From positions 1 to 64,000 of the forward strand of contig NZ_JAIVAR010000008.1 in NCBI RefSeq assembly GCF_020171925.1: a stretch of 64,000 bases of DNA, read 5' to 3'. Of this stretch, positions 47,590 through 57,279 are shown piece by piece (position 1 is the first letter of the stretch; each line of letters starts with the position of its first letter). A program made the translations under genes and the position numbers. The notes under the pieces were generated by a model that did no database searches, was not told the DNA's origin, and worked only from the letters and a program-made list of their open reading frames with translations. Source of the stretch: Rossellomorea aquimaris. GTDB taxonomy: Bacteria; Bacillota; Bacilli; Bacillales; Bacillaceae_B.

Positions 47590-47871
47590 TTTTCACACCT
47601 CTTCACTTCAATCTGTAAGCGCAAAATTCCACTTAAAGAAAAGCAAGTTCCGGGAGTTCATAATGGTTCATTATATGTTTATTGCATTTAATGAATTCTC
47701 TTTACCTAAATGTATTTCAATGCAAGTAAAAGTGGCCAAGGGACATTGTTGAAGAGATCTGGTAATCCGGTTAACAATAGATCGCCTTTTTGCTAACCCA
47801 CTCCAGTAAAACCGCGTAGAAGATAATATACACTCTCATCATAGTGTCGGTATGATGCAATAACAAAAAAA

Positions 47872-47895
47872 GGGAGCTGCTTCAGCTCCCCCAAA
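47872..47895 (-). terminator. terminator of the marR gene
   Basis: Stem GGGAGCTG / CAGCTCCC after the stop codon on the minus strand, followed by a T run (A-rich on the plus strand before 47872). Confidence 0.85.
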
Positions 47896-47899
47896 AAAC

Positions 47900-48325
47900 T
47901 CACACGATCAACGACTCATTAAACTTCTTCAACAACTTTCCAAAAGCTTCGCGCTCTTCCTCTGGCCAGTCCTCAATTTTCTCTGCTATCCGTTCCAGAC
48001 GAGCCTGTTTATGCTCCTTGAAGACAGTGGTCCCAAGTTCCGTAACGTCCAGCTTATAGGATCTGCCGTCCAAAGGGTCTGGTATCCGGTACAGGTAGCC
48101 TTTCTGTTCAAGCGCCCCTGCTTGTCGGCTGATGGTGGAAATGTCGAGCATGAATTCTTCTGCCAGGACCTTTACGCCGGCTGCGCCTTTATTGGCGATC
48201 CGCCGCAGTAACAGGTAGGCCGAGCGGTCAAGGCCGCCCAGTTTTTTATGGGAAGAGAGATTGGTGGCCCGGCGGATAAGGATGGCGAGCTCCAATTCGA
48301 TCTTTTCTAAATGGTTTTGATTCAT
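47900..48325 (-). CDS. MarR family transcriptional regulator
   Basis: 141-residue winged-helix dimer. Pattern SAYLLLRRIANKGAAGVKVLAEEFMLDISTISRQAGALEQKGYL (split) gives helices 2-4 and DPLDGRSYKLDVTELG the wing. Divergent from the MFS exporter gene; the two share a 160-bp gap with an inverted repeat at the exporter promoter, so autoregulation and repression of the exporter, relieved by a small molecule, are likely. Confidence 0.92.
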   Translation of the reverse strand: MNQNHLEKIELELAILIRRATNLSSHKKLGGLDRSAYLLLRRIANKGAAGVKVLAEEFMLDISTISRQAGALEQKGYLYRIPDPLDGRSYKLDVTELGTTVFKEHKQARLERIAEKIEDWPEEEREAFGKLLKKFNESLIV

Positions 48326-48388
48326 TATGATAACCCCGCAATAACAAGTTATATGTTTTATGATACCACATTAAAAAGAAGAAGGTTA

Positions 48389-48446
48389 TTGACGTGATGA
48401 CATTTAGTTGTATAATACAAATATAAACTTTCATCATACAACTAAA
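48389..48446 (+). promoter_or_regulatory. exporter promoter and MarR operator
   Basis: -35 TTGACG (48389-48394), 16 bp, -10 TATAAT (48411-48416). Inverted repeat TTTAGTTGTAT / ATACAACTAAA at 48403-48413 and 48436-48446; the left arm covers the -10, as expected for a repressor site. Confidence 0.75.
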
Positions 48447-48489
48447 TTGTGGAGTTTAAATCATATAATAGAAGAAATGAGGAATGGGT

Positions 48490-49731
48490 ATGTCATCTAC
48501 TCAACCAATTGTACCGTCATCAGCGCCGATGCTGGATCCGGTCGATGTGAATAAAAAAGGGATTTTAGATCAGCCAAAAGCGGTTTGGGCTGTTTTTTTT
48601 GCTTGTATCATTGCGTTTATGGGACTTGGTCTCGTGGATCCAATCCTGCCTGCGATCGCTACTCAGCTTGATGCTACGCAAAGTCAGGTCACGCTGCTAT
48701 TCACTAGTTATAATGCCGTGATGGCAGTGGCGATGCTTATCACCGGGATGCTGTCCTCAAGGATTGGCATCAAAGGGACGCTTCTTTCAGGCATTGTCAT
48801 TATCGCGATCTTCTCAGCACTTGGTGGATTGTCCAACGATATTTGGACGCTTGTCGGACTCCGAGGGGGCTGGGGACTTGGGAATGCGCTATTCGTGGCG
48901 ACGGCCTTAGCGGCAATCGTCTCGCTTTCAAATAGCGGAGCGGCCAAAGCAATCATCCTTTATGAAGCTGCCATCGGACTTGGTATTTCAGTCGGACCTT
49001 TACTGGGGGGCTGGCTTGGTGCGATTTCATGGAGAGGTCCGTTCCTTGGGGTGGCAACGCTCATGGTTATCGCCTTTATCGGCCTGAGCGTGCTGATGCC
49101 AAAAGCGGATCCTTCAATGAAACCCAAAACGAAGACGACACTGGCGGATCCGTTCCGTGCATTGAAACACCGTTCGTTATTCGTATTCGGGATTGCCGCG
49201 GCACTCTATAACTTTGGCTTCTTCACGCTGCTCGCTTATGCGCCATTTGTGATGGGGCTGGATGAGCACGGTCTCGGCTATGTGTTCCTCGGATGGGGGA
49301 TGCTTCTAGCCGTCACTTCCGTGTTCATGGCACCGAAGCTGCAACAGCGGTTCGGAACGATCAAGTCGATGTGTGCGATGCTTACACTATTCGCCTTGCT
49401 GCTTCTTGCCATGGGACTCTGGACAACGACACAATGGGTCGTCATCGTCTCCGTGATCCTCGCGGGTGCATTCCTTGGTAACAACAACACATTGATCACG
49501 ACCGCCGTCATGAACGCGGCACCAGTCGAACGGTCAACGGCATCGGCAGCCTACAGCTTCCTCCGCTTCATCGGAGGAGCCATCGCACCATTCACGGCAG
49601 GTAAACTAGCCGAACACTACAACCCAAGCCTCCCATTCATCGTAGGAGCGGGATTTGTATTACTATCGGTCGTCTTTATCCTCCTAAACAAAAACCACAT
49701 AAACCATGTGGATTCTGTTGGTGGTCATTAA
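48490..49731 (+). CDS. MFS transporter (drug/metabolite exporter type)
   Basis: 413 residues, about 12 membrane helices. MFS motif A-like GMLSSRIGIKGTL near residues 80-92, and motif C-like GPLLGGWLG near helix 5, which marks antiporters of the 12-TMS DHA1 group. ATG 48490 chosen because GAGGA lies seven bases upstream; ATG 48484 abuts it. Divergent MarR regulator suggests inducible export of a toxic compound; substrate unknown. Confidence 0.92.
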   Translation: MSSTQPIVPSSAPMLDPVDVNKKGILDQPKAVWAVFFACIIAFMGLGLVDPILPAIATQLDATQSQVTLLFTSYNAVMAVAMLITGMLSSRIGIKGTLLSGIVIIAIFSALGGLSNDIWTLVGLRGGWGLGNALFVATALAAIVSLSNSGAAKAIILYEAAIGLGISVGPLLGGWLGAISWRGPFLGVATLMVIAFIGLSVLMPKADPSMKPKTKTTLADPFRALKHRSLFVFGIAAALYNFGFFTLLAYAPFVMGLDEHGLGYVFLGWGMLLAVTSVFMAPKLQQRFGTIKSMCAMLTLFALLLLAMGLWTTTQWVVIVSVILAGAFLGNNNTLITTAVMNAAPVERSTASAAYSFLRFIGGAIAPFTAGKLAEHYNPSLPFIVGAGFVLLSVVFILLNKNHINHVDSVGGH

Positions 49732-49745
49732 GGTGTAAGATTAAA

Positions 49746-49936
49746 ACAACCAGTTCCAGCAATTGATTGGAGTGGAAGACGAAGACTCCTAACAGAAAAG
49801 CGGAAGGGCTTTGCTCAGAGGCGTGTGGCATGTGCCTCTAAGCCCTGGAGCTGGACAATTTTCTCGCATGACGAGGAGGCTCACGGGTCACCCGCTGAAA
49901 GCGAAGTCTTCCACGGAAATCAATTGCGGTATTATT
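49746..49936. repeat. dispersed palindromic intergenic repeat, copy 2 with insert
   Basis: Ends TTCCAGCAATTGATTGGAGT and the complement of it near 49907-49929 (CTTCCACGGAAATCAATTG) frame a core like copy 1 (CGAGGAGGCTC, CCCGCTGAAAGCGAAG). About 55 extra bases (49801-49860) carry their own hairpin, AGGGCTT with AAGCCCT and AGAGGC with GCCTCT. A terminator (AAGCC, CCATC / GATGG, GGCTT, 49946-49982) follows. Confidence 0.78.
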
Positions 49937-50119
49937 AGTGCACAAAGCCTTCCATCAAATTAAGATGGCGGGCTTTTCTTTTTTAAATAAATCCAAAAAA
50001 TTCCACTTGAACAGGTTTACAAACACCTTCAGAATGGTAAAAAAGCATCAGAAACCAATTATTGTCTGACACGTACATAAATTAAACGATGCAAATGGAG
50101 AGTAATGGAGGAGAACCAG

Positions 50120-51817
50120 ATGAAAACAAAAAATCCTATTCATATCATGCTGCTTTGCTTCATGGCCAGCTTGATGTTCCTTTCGGCCTGCAGCAGTTCG
50201 GCTGACTCGGAAGCAAAAAAAGAGGAAAAGAAGGAAGAAGATAAATACGAAAAGCTCGTCAAGGAGAAGAACAGCGAGCTTGAACTCGAACCGATCGAGT
50301 TGACTTCCTACAGTGAGGAGATCGGTGTGACATTGGATGAACCCTCCCATAAGGAATTCGCAGCGAATGGGGAAGTGGTCATTAAAGGGGAAATCGAGAA
50401 GGCTTCCGTATTGAAATCGGACTATGCCTGGATCAAGGTCCGTTCAAAGGAAGAAGGAGCTGCAGGGGATCAGCTTGAGTATTACACCCCGATTAAGGAT
50501 GGGGCGTTCAAAGAATCGATCCATTTCTTCAATGGCGAAGGCGAATACAGTGTAAGGATCCAGCTGCCGAGTAAGGACCGGGACAATTATTTTTACGACA
50601 CGGCTTCTTTCACCGTACATAATGTGAATCCCGAGAAGAAGCGGGATGTGACGGTTACGCCGTTCGGCCGCAACGCAGGCGTGGAAGTGGACGTGGATTC
50701 GAGCTTCAAAAAGGGAAATGAAGTGTTCTCCCTTAAGGGAAAAGCGGATGAATTGACGGATAAAGATACGATCATGCTGAAGCTGAGGAAGGACAGTGAT
50801 ACCTGGACGCACGTGATTCCGGTGGAGGATGGCGCATTCTCTTATGATGTTCCGCTTTTTTATGGAAAAGGGGTCCATGAACTTGAAGTGCTCGTCCCTG
50901 ATGAAGAACGGGAGAACTATTACCAGACGGCAACGAGTCTTCTGATTGATAATGAATCCGACCGGACGATGAGTCCGATCGATTACTCAAGCACGTACCG
51001 GGAACGCGGCGTCACGTTGGAATCGCCTCAATACGGCGGGGACGAAGCGGACGGGATGTACACGGTAAAAGGGACGATCGATCCGGAAGCGGAGTTCGGA
51101 CCGGAAACCGACCATATTTATGTGACGACGAAGAAAGGCGAGGATGAGGCGCTCGATGTCATTCCCGTTGAGGACTTTACATTTGATGACTCCTTCTATC
51201 TGCGATTCGGTCCGGGAACGTATGAGGTGACGCTGAGCGTTCCCGAAATCAAGGAAGAATTCAGTAATTCGTTCAGGTTCTATGGCTTTGCACAATTCGA
51301 GGTCGAGTCGACCGGCGAGGATAAACGAGACCTCCTGCCATCGAGGGGAGTGGAGTCCGAGGCACCGGAGATCAAGGAGCTGGCACAGAAGCTGACGGAA
51401 GGTAAAAAGAATGACCGTGAAAAAGCGAAGGCAATCTATGACTATACAGCCAAAAACGTAAGTTATGATGTGCAAAAGCTTGATAACTCAGAATTTGAGT
51501 GGGATGACAGCGCGCTCAAGACGCTTGATGAAAAAACGGGTGTGTGCCAGGATTATGCGTATCTGGCCGTTGCTCTCTTACGGGCCAGCGATATTGAAGC
51601 GAGATTCATTGAAGGGATGGCACGTGGCGGCTGGTGGCCACAGCGCCATGCATGGGTCGAAGCGAAAGTGGACGGAAAGTGGCTGACGATGGATCCAACA
51701 TGGGGATCGGGCTACATCAAGGATGATCAATTTGTGGCGGATTTCAATGAGGAATATTTCGATCCGGATCCGGCTGAATTTGAAAAGACCCATACGCGCT
51801 ATGGGGTGGAGTACTAA
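50120..51817 (+). CDS. transglutaminase-like lipoprotein with repeated N-terminal domains
   Basis: 565 residues, exported. Signal peptide with lipobox LSAC at the start, then an acidic Lys/Glu linker, three or four beta-sandwich-like repeats of about 110 residues (each with GVTL/GVEV, a Lys-x-Glu segment, DGAF or equivalent, and an aromatic strand), and a C-terminal transglutaminase-like domain: TGVCQDYAYLAVALLRA with Cys476, QRHAWVEA with His510, MDPTWGSGYI with Asp525. The triad is complete. ATG 50120 has GGAGG upstream. Probably a cell-surface protease or crosslinker; exact reaction unknown. Confidence 0.88.
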   Translation: MKTKNPIHIMLLCFMASLMFLSACSSSADSEAKKEEKKEEDKYEKLVKEKNSELELEPIELTSYSEEIGVTLDEPSHKEFAANGEVVIKGEIEKASVLKSDYAWIKVRSKEEGAAGDQLEYYTPIKDGAFKESIHFFNGEGEYSVRIQLPSKDRDNYFYDTASFTVHNVNPEKKRDVTVTPFGRNAGVEVDVDSSFKKGNEVFSLKGKADELTDKDTIMLKLRKDSDTWTHVIPVEDGAFSYDVPLFYGKGVHELEVLVPDEERENYYQTATSLLIDNESDRTMSPIDYSSTYRERGVTLESPQYGGDEADGMYTVKGTIDPEAEFGPETDHIYVTTKKGEDEALDVIPVEDFTFDDSFYLRFGPGTYEVTLSVPEIKEEFSNSFRFYGFAQFEVESTGEDKRDLLPSRGVESEAPEIKELAQKLTEGKKNDREKAKAIYDYTAKNVSYDVQKLDNSEFEWDDSALKTLDEKTGVCQDYAYLAVALLRASDIEARFIEGMARGGWWPQRHAWVEAKVDGKWLTMDPTWGSGYIKDDQFVADFNEEYFDPDPAEFEKTHTRYGVEY

Positions 51818-51851
51818 ATCAACCAGACTTGTAGAAAAGGTGGTATCTTCT

Positions 51852-52787
51852 ATGAAGACACATACTAAACGAAAAATGATTCTTGACTGCGATCCCGGGC
51901 ACGATGATGCGATCGCAATCCTGCTGGCGGCAGGCCATGAGGGGATTGACCTCATCGGCATAACGACCGTGGCGGGGAATGCAGAGTTGGAGAAGACGAC
52001 GTTGAATGCGCTGAAAGTATGTGAGATTGCAGGGATAGATGTCCCCGTTCTGAAGGGGAACAGTCAGCCCCTTATCCGAAAACGTGAAACAGCGGCGGAT
52101 ATTCATGGCGACTCCGGCATGGACGGTCCAGTCCTCCCTGCCCCTGTTAAACAGGCAGGAGAAGAGCATGCGGTTGATTTCATCATCCGTACATTGATGG
52201 AATCAGACGGAGATATCACGCTAGTGCCTGTCGGGCCACTGACGAATATTGCGATGGCGATGAGGCGTGAGCCGTCGATCCTTTCGAAGATACAGGAAAT
52301 TGTCCTCATGGGCGGTGGGACGTTCGGCAACTGGACTCCGGCTGCTGAATTCAACATCTATGTCGATGCAGATGCTGCCAAGGTGGTTTTCGAGAGCGGC
52401 GTTCCGATTACGATGATGGGGCTGGATCTCACTCATCAGGCGCTCGCGGATCATGACGTCTCCCGCCGTATAGGGGGGATCGGCAACCAACCCGCTAATT
52501 TTGTCAGTGAACTCCTGACGTATTTCAGGAAAACATACCTGGAGTTCTTCGGCTTTGAGCATCCGCCTGTCCATGATGTGTGCAGTGTCGCTTACTGCAT
52601 CGATCCGACCGTTGTGGAAACGAAAAAGCTACGGGTCGACATCGAAACGAAAGGTGAACTCACCTACGGGATGACACTGGTGGACGTAAATGGAGTGACG
52701 GGCAAAGAGCCCAACGTCAATTTTGCCATGAAGCTCGACCATGCAAAGTTTTGGAATATGCTCATCGATACATTGGAACGCTATTAA
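51852..52787 (+). CDS. nucleoside hydrolase (IUNH family)
   Basis: 311 residues. LDCDPGHDDAIAILLA gives the Ca-binding Asp12, Asp14, Asp18 and Asp19; then GITTVAGNAELEKTTLNALK, LVPVGPLTNIAMAMRRE, VLMGGGTFGNWTPAAEFNIYVD (split) and HDVCSVAYCI all match inosine-uridine-type hydrolases that split ribonucleosides into base and ribose. ATG 51852 follows AAAAGGTGG; the longer frame upstream overlaps the previous gene. Substrate preference not certain, closest to pyrimidine-type RihA/B by motif. Confidence 0.93.
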   Translation: MKTHTKRKMILDCDPGHDDAIAILLAAGHEGIDLIGITTVAGNAELEKTTLNALKVCEIAGIDVPVLKGNSQPLIRKRETAADIHGDSGMDGPVLPAPVKQAGEEHAVDFIIRTLMESDGDITLVPVGPLTNIAMAMRREPSILSKIQEIVLMGGGTFGNWTPAAEFNIYVDADAAKVVFESGVPITMMGLDLTHQALADHDVSRRIGGIGNQPANFVSELLTYFRKTYLEFFGFEHPPVHDVCSVAYCIDPTVVETKKLRVDIETKGELTYGMTLVDVNGVTGKEPNVNFAMKLDHAKFWNMLIDTLERY

Positions 52788-52799
52788 CAAAAAAATGCA

Positions 52800-52838
52800 G
52801 CCGCACCTAAATGGGCGGCTGCATTTTTCATGGGGAAT
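52800..52838. terminator. bidirectional terminator between nucleoside hydrolase and DUF1906 gene
   Basis: Stem AAAAATGCAGCCGC / GCGGCTGCATTTTT between convergent genes. Confidence 0.88.
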
Positions 52839-54025
52839 CAGGGTTTCCAAAGGACTTCTAGTAAATCTCCGTCAAATAAGTTGGTATCGATATTACATGC
52901 CTCGGCGTCGATGCCGTATTGCCAGCCAAGGGCAAGTGAATTGTCCGGGGCTTCCGGTGCGAAATCAGGGGCTTCTGCCTGCGTGGTGATACCCACATTC
53001 GGGGAAGCCGTCCAGATATAATTTTCTTTCAATAGATTGCCGTTTCGCTCCGCTGCCTGGTTGTACGCTTTATATAAGGCTCTGTCGGGATCGAATATGC
53101 CATAGATGCCAGATTCATATTTCGAGGAGGCCATCGTTTCAAACCAGCCTCTGATAAACTCTGAATCTACCGGGTACGTCGGCTCGATATCCGCGAATAG
53201 GGCAACGCCTTCAGGGACTCCAAGATCATTTGCCCCCTTGATGGCGGCATTTGCCTGATTCACGCCATTTTCAAATCCTGTCGCATCGCTGAAATTATTA
53301 TAGATTGGAAGGATATAGTCCCCTTTTGATTGGATCAGGTCCACCTGTTCAGCGGTTAAGCCGCGCGAGACCCCGTCTCGGGTTATGAGATAGCGTCCGA
53401 ATACTTCAGGGTCACCGAAGTTCTCCCTTACGCACGCATAAAGATCTTCCGTTGTTTCACTGGCGGAATCGATGCCCCAGACGAGCTCCGGTGTCGGCTT
53501 TTGCCCGCCTTCATTTCCTTCTCCATTGTTTCCTCCTCCGCCATCATTCTTACGGCCATTCGTTTCGTTTCCTACATCATTCGTGACTTTCACATCGACA
53601 TTGACCCCGAGATTGTTCAGGACGTTGTTGTCCAACCCGTAGCCACCGCTTCCGTTCAGGTAGTTTTTAAGGGAGTTGGAAAGAGTCCCTTCTGCTTTCC
53701 CTTCAAATTGATTGTCGATGGTGTTCGAGAAATTTGACTCTCCGTTTCCTTCTGCCAAGTTATCAATATCATTTCGGATATCATAATCGGTGTTACTGGT
53801 CATGTTATTGGTGATAGTGGTTTCTACATCAGAATTGCCGTAAATATTATTTTGGACATTGGTATGAATCGTGATCGTTGCATTGGATTGACCCGAGGAT
53901 GAAGTCATGTTGGAATCGCCCCCCACCCGATGACTTCCATCCCTAAGGAAGAAGATCAGAGTCGCTAAATAAAGGAGAATAAACAGGGAGGTGATTGCTG
54001 TAATCGTGTTTTTGCTAAAGTTCAT
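52838..54025 (-). CDS. membrane-anchored DUF1906 glycoside-hydrolase-like protein
   Basis: 395 residues. An N-terminal membrane anchor (ITSLFILLYLATLIFFL), then about 150 residues of low-complexity Asn/Gly/Thr-rich sequence, then a DUF1906 (Rv2525c-like, GH25-like TIM barrel) domain from about residue 180: WGIDSASETTEDLYACV, FGDPEVFGRYLI, YILPIYNNFSD, GVALFADIEPTY with an acidic pair, and WTASPNVG. Predicted surface cell-wall-active or carbohydrate-binding enzyme; activity unproven. AAGGTGAG precedes the ATG. Confidence 0.8.
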   Translation of the reverse strand: MNFSKNTITAITSLFILLYLATLIFFLRDGSHRVGGDSNMTSSSGQSNATITIHTNVQNNIYGNSDVETTITNNMTSNTDYDIRNDIDNLAEGNGESNFSNTIDNQFEGKAEGTLSNSLKNYLNGSGGYGLDNNVLNNLGVNVDVKVTNDVGNETNGRKNDGGGGNNGEGNEGGQKPTPELVWGIDSASETTEDLYACVRENFGDPEVFGRYLITRDGVSRGLTAEQVDLIQSKGDYILPIYNNFSDATGFENGVNQANAAIKGANDLGVPEGVALFADIEPTYPVDSEFIRGWFETMASSKYESGIYGIFDPDRALYKAYNQAAERNGNLLKENYIWTASPNVGITTQAEAPDFAPEAPDNSLALGWQYGIDAEACNIDTNLFDGDLLEVLWKP

Positions 54026-54177
54026 TTTCTCACCTTCTCATGCTGGTTCCTGAAGGGTTGACCCATCCTGAAACCATGGAATTTTCCTGTTATTTTATGA
54101 GGACTGGGATGTTTTGGTGAGAAGTACAGCAGCCTAATATGATAAAGTAAGAAAAAAGGAAGGAAAGGGATTTTACG

Positions 54178-55395
54178 ATGACAAAGAAGCTTTATTATGA
54201 TGATGCATACATAACAAGATTCGAGACGAGCATCACGAGACAGGGGCAGGAAGAAGACGGGCGTCCGTTCATTGTCCTGGAAGAAACGGCTTTCTATCCG
54301 ACAGGAGGTGGCCAGCCATTTGATGAAGGGACACTCAATGGAACTCCGGTGACGGATGTTGAAGAGGTGGACGGGGAGATCCGTCATTATCTTGAAACGC
54401 GGATTGCGGGACGAGCTGAAACGGTTACCGGAAAAATCGATTGGACGAGACGTTTCGACCATATGCAGCAGCATGCCGGGCAGCATATCCTATCCGCTGC
54501 CTTCGCGGAAGCGCTCGATTATGAAACGGTCAGTTTTCATTTGGGGAAAGACATCCTGACCATCGACCTCGCTGTTGAAAGGATGAAGTGGGAGGATGCC
54601 CAGAAAGCTGAAGAATTAGCCAATGAAGTGATCAGGAAGGCAAGACCGATCGAGACGAAATGGATGACGGCAGAAGAAGCGGCTGCGTACCCGCTTCGTA
54701 AAGATCTTGCCGTATCCGATCAAGTCCGTTTGGTCATCATCCCTGATTTTGACTACAACGGCTGCGGCGGCACGCACCCACGCTCCACATCAGAAGTCGG
54801 TGCCATCAAGATCCTCGACTGGGAGAAGCATAAAGGGCACATCCGGCTCCAATTTGTGTGCGGGGACCGGGTATTGAGGCAACTTCACGAGAAGAACGAA
54901 GTCTTAAAGGAACTGACATCCGTTCTTCAATCTCCACAGGACAAAATGAAAGACGCTGCCTCCCAGCTGATTGCTAAAGCCAAGGACCAGGAAAAGCAGA
55001 TAGCCGAGTTGAAGCAGGAACTTTTAAAAGATGAAGCGAAAGAACTCCAAGGTATGGCCATGCCGCTTGCAAATGGGGCGACCTTTATCAAAGGAGCCTA
55101 TCAAAACCGTCCCGTCCAGGAGCTTCAACAATTAGCACGTGAGATTGTGGCGGATACAGAAGAAGCGGTTGTATTCTTTGCCGTCCATAACGCTGACAAA
55201 CTCCAGGTCGTAGGAGCAAAAGGGAAGAAGGCTGACCAAAACTTAAAAACACTCGCTCCCGCCATTTTCGCCCTCGTCAATGGAAAAGGTGGAGGAAGAG
55301 AAGACTTCATCCAAGGAGGTGGGGAACCGGTTATCTCACCACAAGCTTTGTTGGATAAGGTAGAAAACATGTTAATTGAACAAATTACGAACTAA
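54178..55395 (+). CDS. alaX: alanyl-tRNA editing protein AlaX (AlaX-L type)
   Basis: 405 residues, cytoplasmic; hydrolyses mischarged Ser/Gly-tRNA(Ala). Editing domain has AFYPTGGGQPFDEG near 38-51, HMQQHAGQHILSAAF with His99 and His103, and CGGTHPRSTSEVG with Cys196 and His200, the complete zinc set. A coiled-coil helix (TSVLQSPQDKMKDAASQ) and a DHHA1-type C-terminal domain (GGGREDFIQGGGEP) follow. GGAAAGG precedes the ATG. Confidence 0.9.
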   Translation: MTKKLYYDDAYITRFETSITRQGQEEDGRPFIVLEETAFYPTGGGQPFDEGTLNGTPVTDVEEVDGEIRHYLETRIAGRAETVTGKIDWTRRFDHMQQHAGQHILSAAFAEALDYETVSFHLGKDILTIDLAVERMKWEDAQKAEELANEVIRKARPIETKWMTAEEAAAYPLRKDLAVSDQVRLVIIPDFDYNGCGGTHPRSTSEVGAIKILDWEKHKGHIRLQFVCGDRVLRQLHEKNEVLKELTSVLQSPQDKMKDAASQLIAKAKDQEKQIAELKQELLKDEAKELQGMAMPLANGATFIKGAYQNRPVQELQQLAREIVADTEEAVVFFAVHNADKLQVVGAKGKKADQNLKTLAPAIFALVNGKGGGREDFIQGGGEPVISPQALLDKVENMLIEQITN

Positions 55396-55941
55396 AATAT
55401 CCCAAATTATAGATAGTGAATCCTAGAAAGCTCCCCGTTCCGTATCGGGGAGCTTTCTGTATGGGGTGGGGTATTTCAAAAATCAAAACCACACAAATAA
55501 TTACAATTACCTACTAAATTTAACATTTGTAATAAACCACCTAAAAATTACCACGTATTGAACTTCTTCAACGGTTGAAAATTTAACATTATAACTTTAG
55601 GTTTAGAACTTAATACCTATGTAAGCGCATCTCCTAACATGTGCTTCTAGTCCCAAACTAACAGACGGGATTCGACACTCTCCGGCACTCATTGACGTTC
55701 GTTCCACCTGATGATAATTAATATATAGGAAAAATTCATGAACAAAAGGTGACAGTCAGGTTTTTAAACGTGAAATTAGTGGTAAATAAGAGTTGATTTA
55801 ATTCCAGAATATTGAAACGTGATTCATTTGTATCATTTTGGGATGGGAATGACATCCTGTTCATTTCCCATTCGTATATGGGTCTAATGAAAAGGAATTG
55901 AGAGATACATAAATATCATCAGGACAAAAGGAGAGAAGCAT
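55396..55941. other. 546-bp gap before the VWA lipoprotein gene
   Basis: Contains a strong hairpin GAAAGCTCCCCG / CGGGGAGCTTTC at 55426-55457 (alaX terminator, without a T run). The remainder is AT-rich. No RNA gene or small ORF with a ribosome binding site was recognised. AAAAGGAGAG before 55942 is the next gene's binding site. Confidence 0.6.
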
Positions 55942-57261
55942 ATGAGGAAATTGGCAGCACTCTTGATCAGCTGTTCCTTGATCGGCCTGGCCGGTTGTTC
56001 AGGAGAAGAAACCGCAAATAAAGACAAAAAAGAACCAGCTCCCAATGAAACTAAAAAGACAGAAGAAAAAGCAGCTGCGAATTTCCCTGAGGCCCCGGCA
56101 GAAGCAGAAGAAATCGTAGAGCAGCCTTACGGGGGAAAAATGCAGGAAGTTGTCAAAAAGGTTGAAAACGGGACAGAAACAGATATCGATAAGATGGAAG
56201 ATATCATGAAGGATTTCCCGGTCGAAGGGCTGAGTGAAGAAGAGATCTTCAACGGAATTGTTAGTTGGTTCGCACTCGATTATACAGAACCATACGATGC
56301 TTTGAAAAATTATGATCCCGACTTTGGGGAATACGAAATCGCAGCAAAAGAAGAAAAGAAAAAGAATGTGGTCATCCTGATCGATTCAAGCGGGAGCATG
56401 GCTGCAGAAGTGAGCGGCGGCCAGAAGATGGAATTAGCCAAAGAAGCAGTCGGCAAATTTGCTGCAGGCTTTCCTGATGACGCGACCATCTCCCTGAGAG
56501 TCTATGGACATAAGGGAACGGGTTCTGACGAAGATAAAAACCTATCCTGCTCAAGCGATGAGCTTATATACGAACCAGATACATATGATCAGTCATCTTT
56601 TGATAAAGCACTGACACAGTTTAAACCAAGCGGATGGACCCCACTTGGATCATCACTGAAGTCAGCTTACGAAGACCTTAAACAAAAAGCGGGTGATGAC
56701 ACCGAGAACATCGTGTATGTCGTCAGCGACGGCGTCGAAACCTGCGACGGCAATCCTGTCGAAGAAGCTGGTAAACTTGCAGACTCAGATTTGAAGGCAA
56801 CAGTAAACATCATAGGATTCGATGTCTACGATGAAGGCCAACAGCAGCTAAAATCAGCGGCCGAAGCCGGCAACGGAAAGTACGCTACCGTTAACAGCAA
56901 AGATGAACTCGAGAATTCACTCCAGGAGCTACTTGATAACGCAGTGGAGAAAATCGAAAGAAACTTTGATAAAGCATCCAGCGGAATCGAGATCAATAAC
57001 AGATCCGTAGCCCTTCAACAGCAGGTGGATGACCTTGGCAGGACGTTTGATGAACTTTCGTTAGCTGAAAGGGGTATTTTTGAGGAGGCCATCTCATACC
57101 TGCAAGATAAGGAAAAAATCGACCGAGATACATCAATGGCAGTGGATGACCTGGCAAATGAAAGACTTGAAACGTTAGAGGATTTTTCAGAAGATCTTGT
57201 AATCGAAGCAAGGGAGAAAGTGAAGAGTGAGAGGGAGAGTTTGTTTGAGGCGATGGAATGA
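55942..57261 (+). CDS. von Willebrand factor A domain lipoprotein
   Basis: 439 residues. Lipoprotein signal with lipobox LAGC (Cys21 region), an acidic Glu/Ala linker to about 65, a PV-x-x-L-S-x-E-E-I-x-N-G-I region, and a VWA domain from about residue 140 with MIDAS motif DSSGSM at 148-153, a Thr near GWTPLGSSL and Asp in VVSDGVETCD. A helical C-terminal part (about 340-439) follows. Resembles B. subtilis YwmC/YwmD. Immediately in front of the tad cluster, it may be a surface partner of the pilus; that link is inference. Confidence 0.85.
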   Translation: MRKLAALLISCSLIGLAGCSGEETANKDKKEPAPNETKKTEEKAAANFPEAPAEAEEIVEQPYGGKMQEVVKKVENGTETDIDKMEDIMKDFPVEGLSEEEIFNGIVSWFALDYTEPYDALKNYDPDFGEYEIAAKEEKKKNVVILIDSSGSMAAEVSGGQKMELAKEAVGKFAAGFPDDATISLRVYGHKGTGSDEDKNLSCSSDELIYEPDTYDQSSFDKALTQFKPSGWTPLGSSLKSAYEDLKQKAGDDTENIVYVVSDGVETCDGNPVEEAGKLADSDLKATVNIIGFDVYDEGQQQLKSAAEAGNGKYATVNSKDELENSLQELLDNAVEKIERNFDKASSGIEINNRSVALQQQVDDLGRTFDELSLAERGIFEEAISYLQDKEKIDRDTSMAVDDLANERLETLEDFSEDLVIEAREKVKSERESLFEAME

Positions 57262-57279
57262 TGAGGGGAGAGGTGAAGG

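Noticed and set aside
50987..51475. 162-aa minus-strand ORF
   Set aside because: Shadow of the transglutaminase-like lipoprotein gene.
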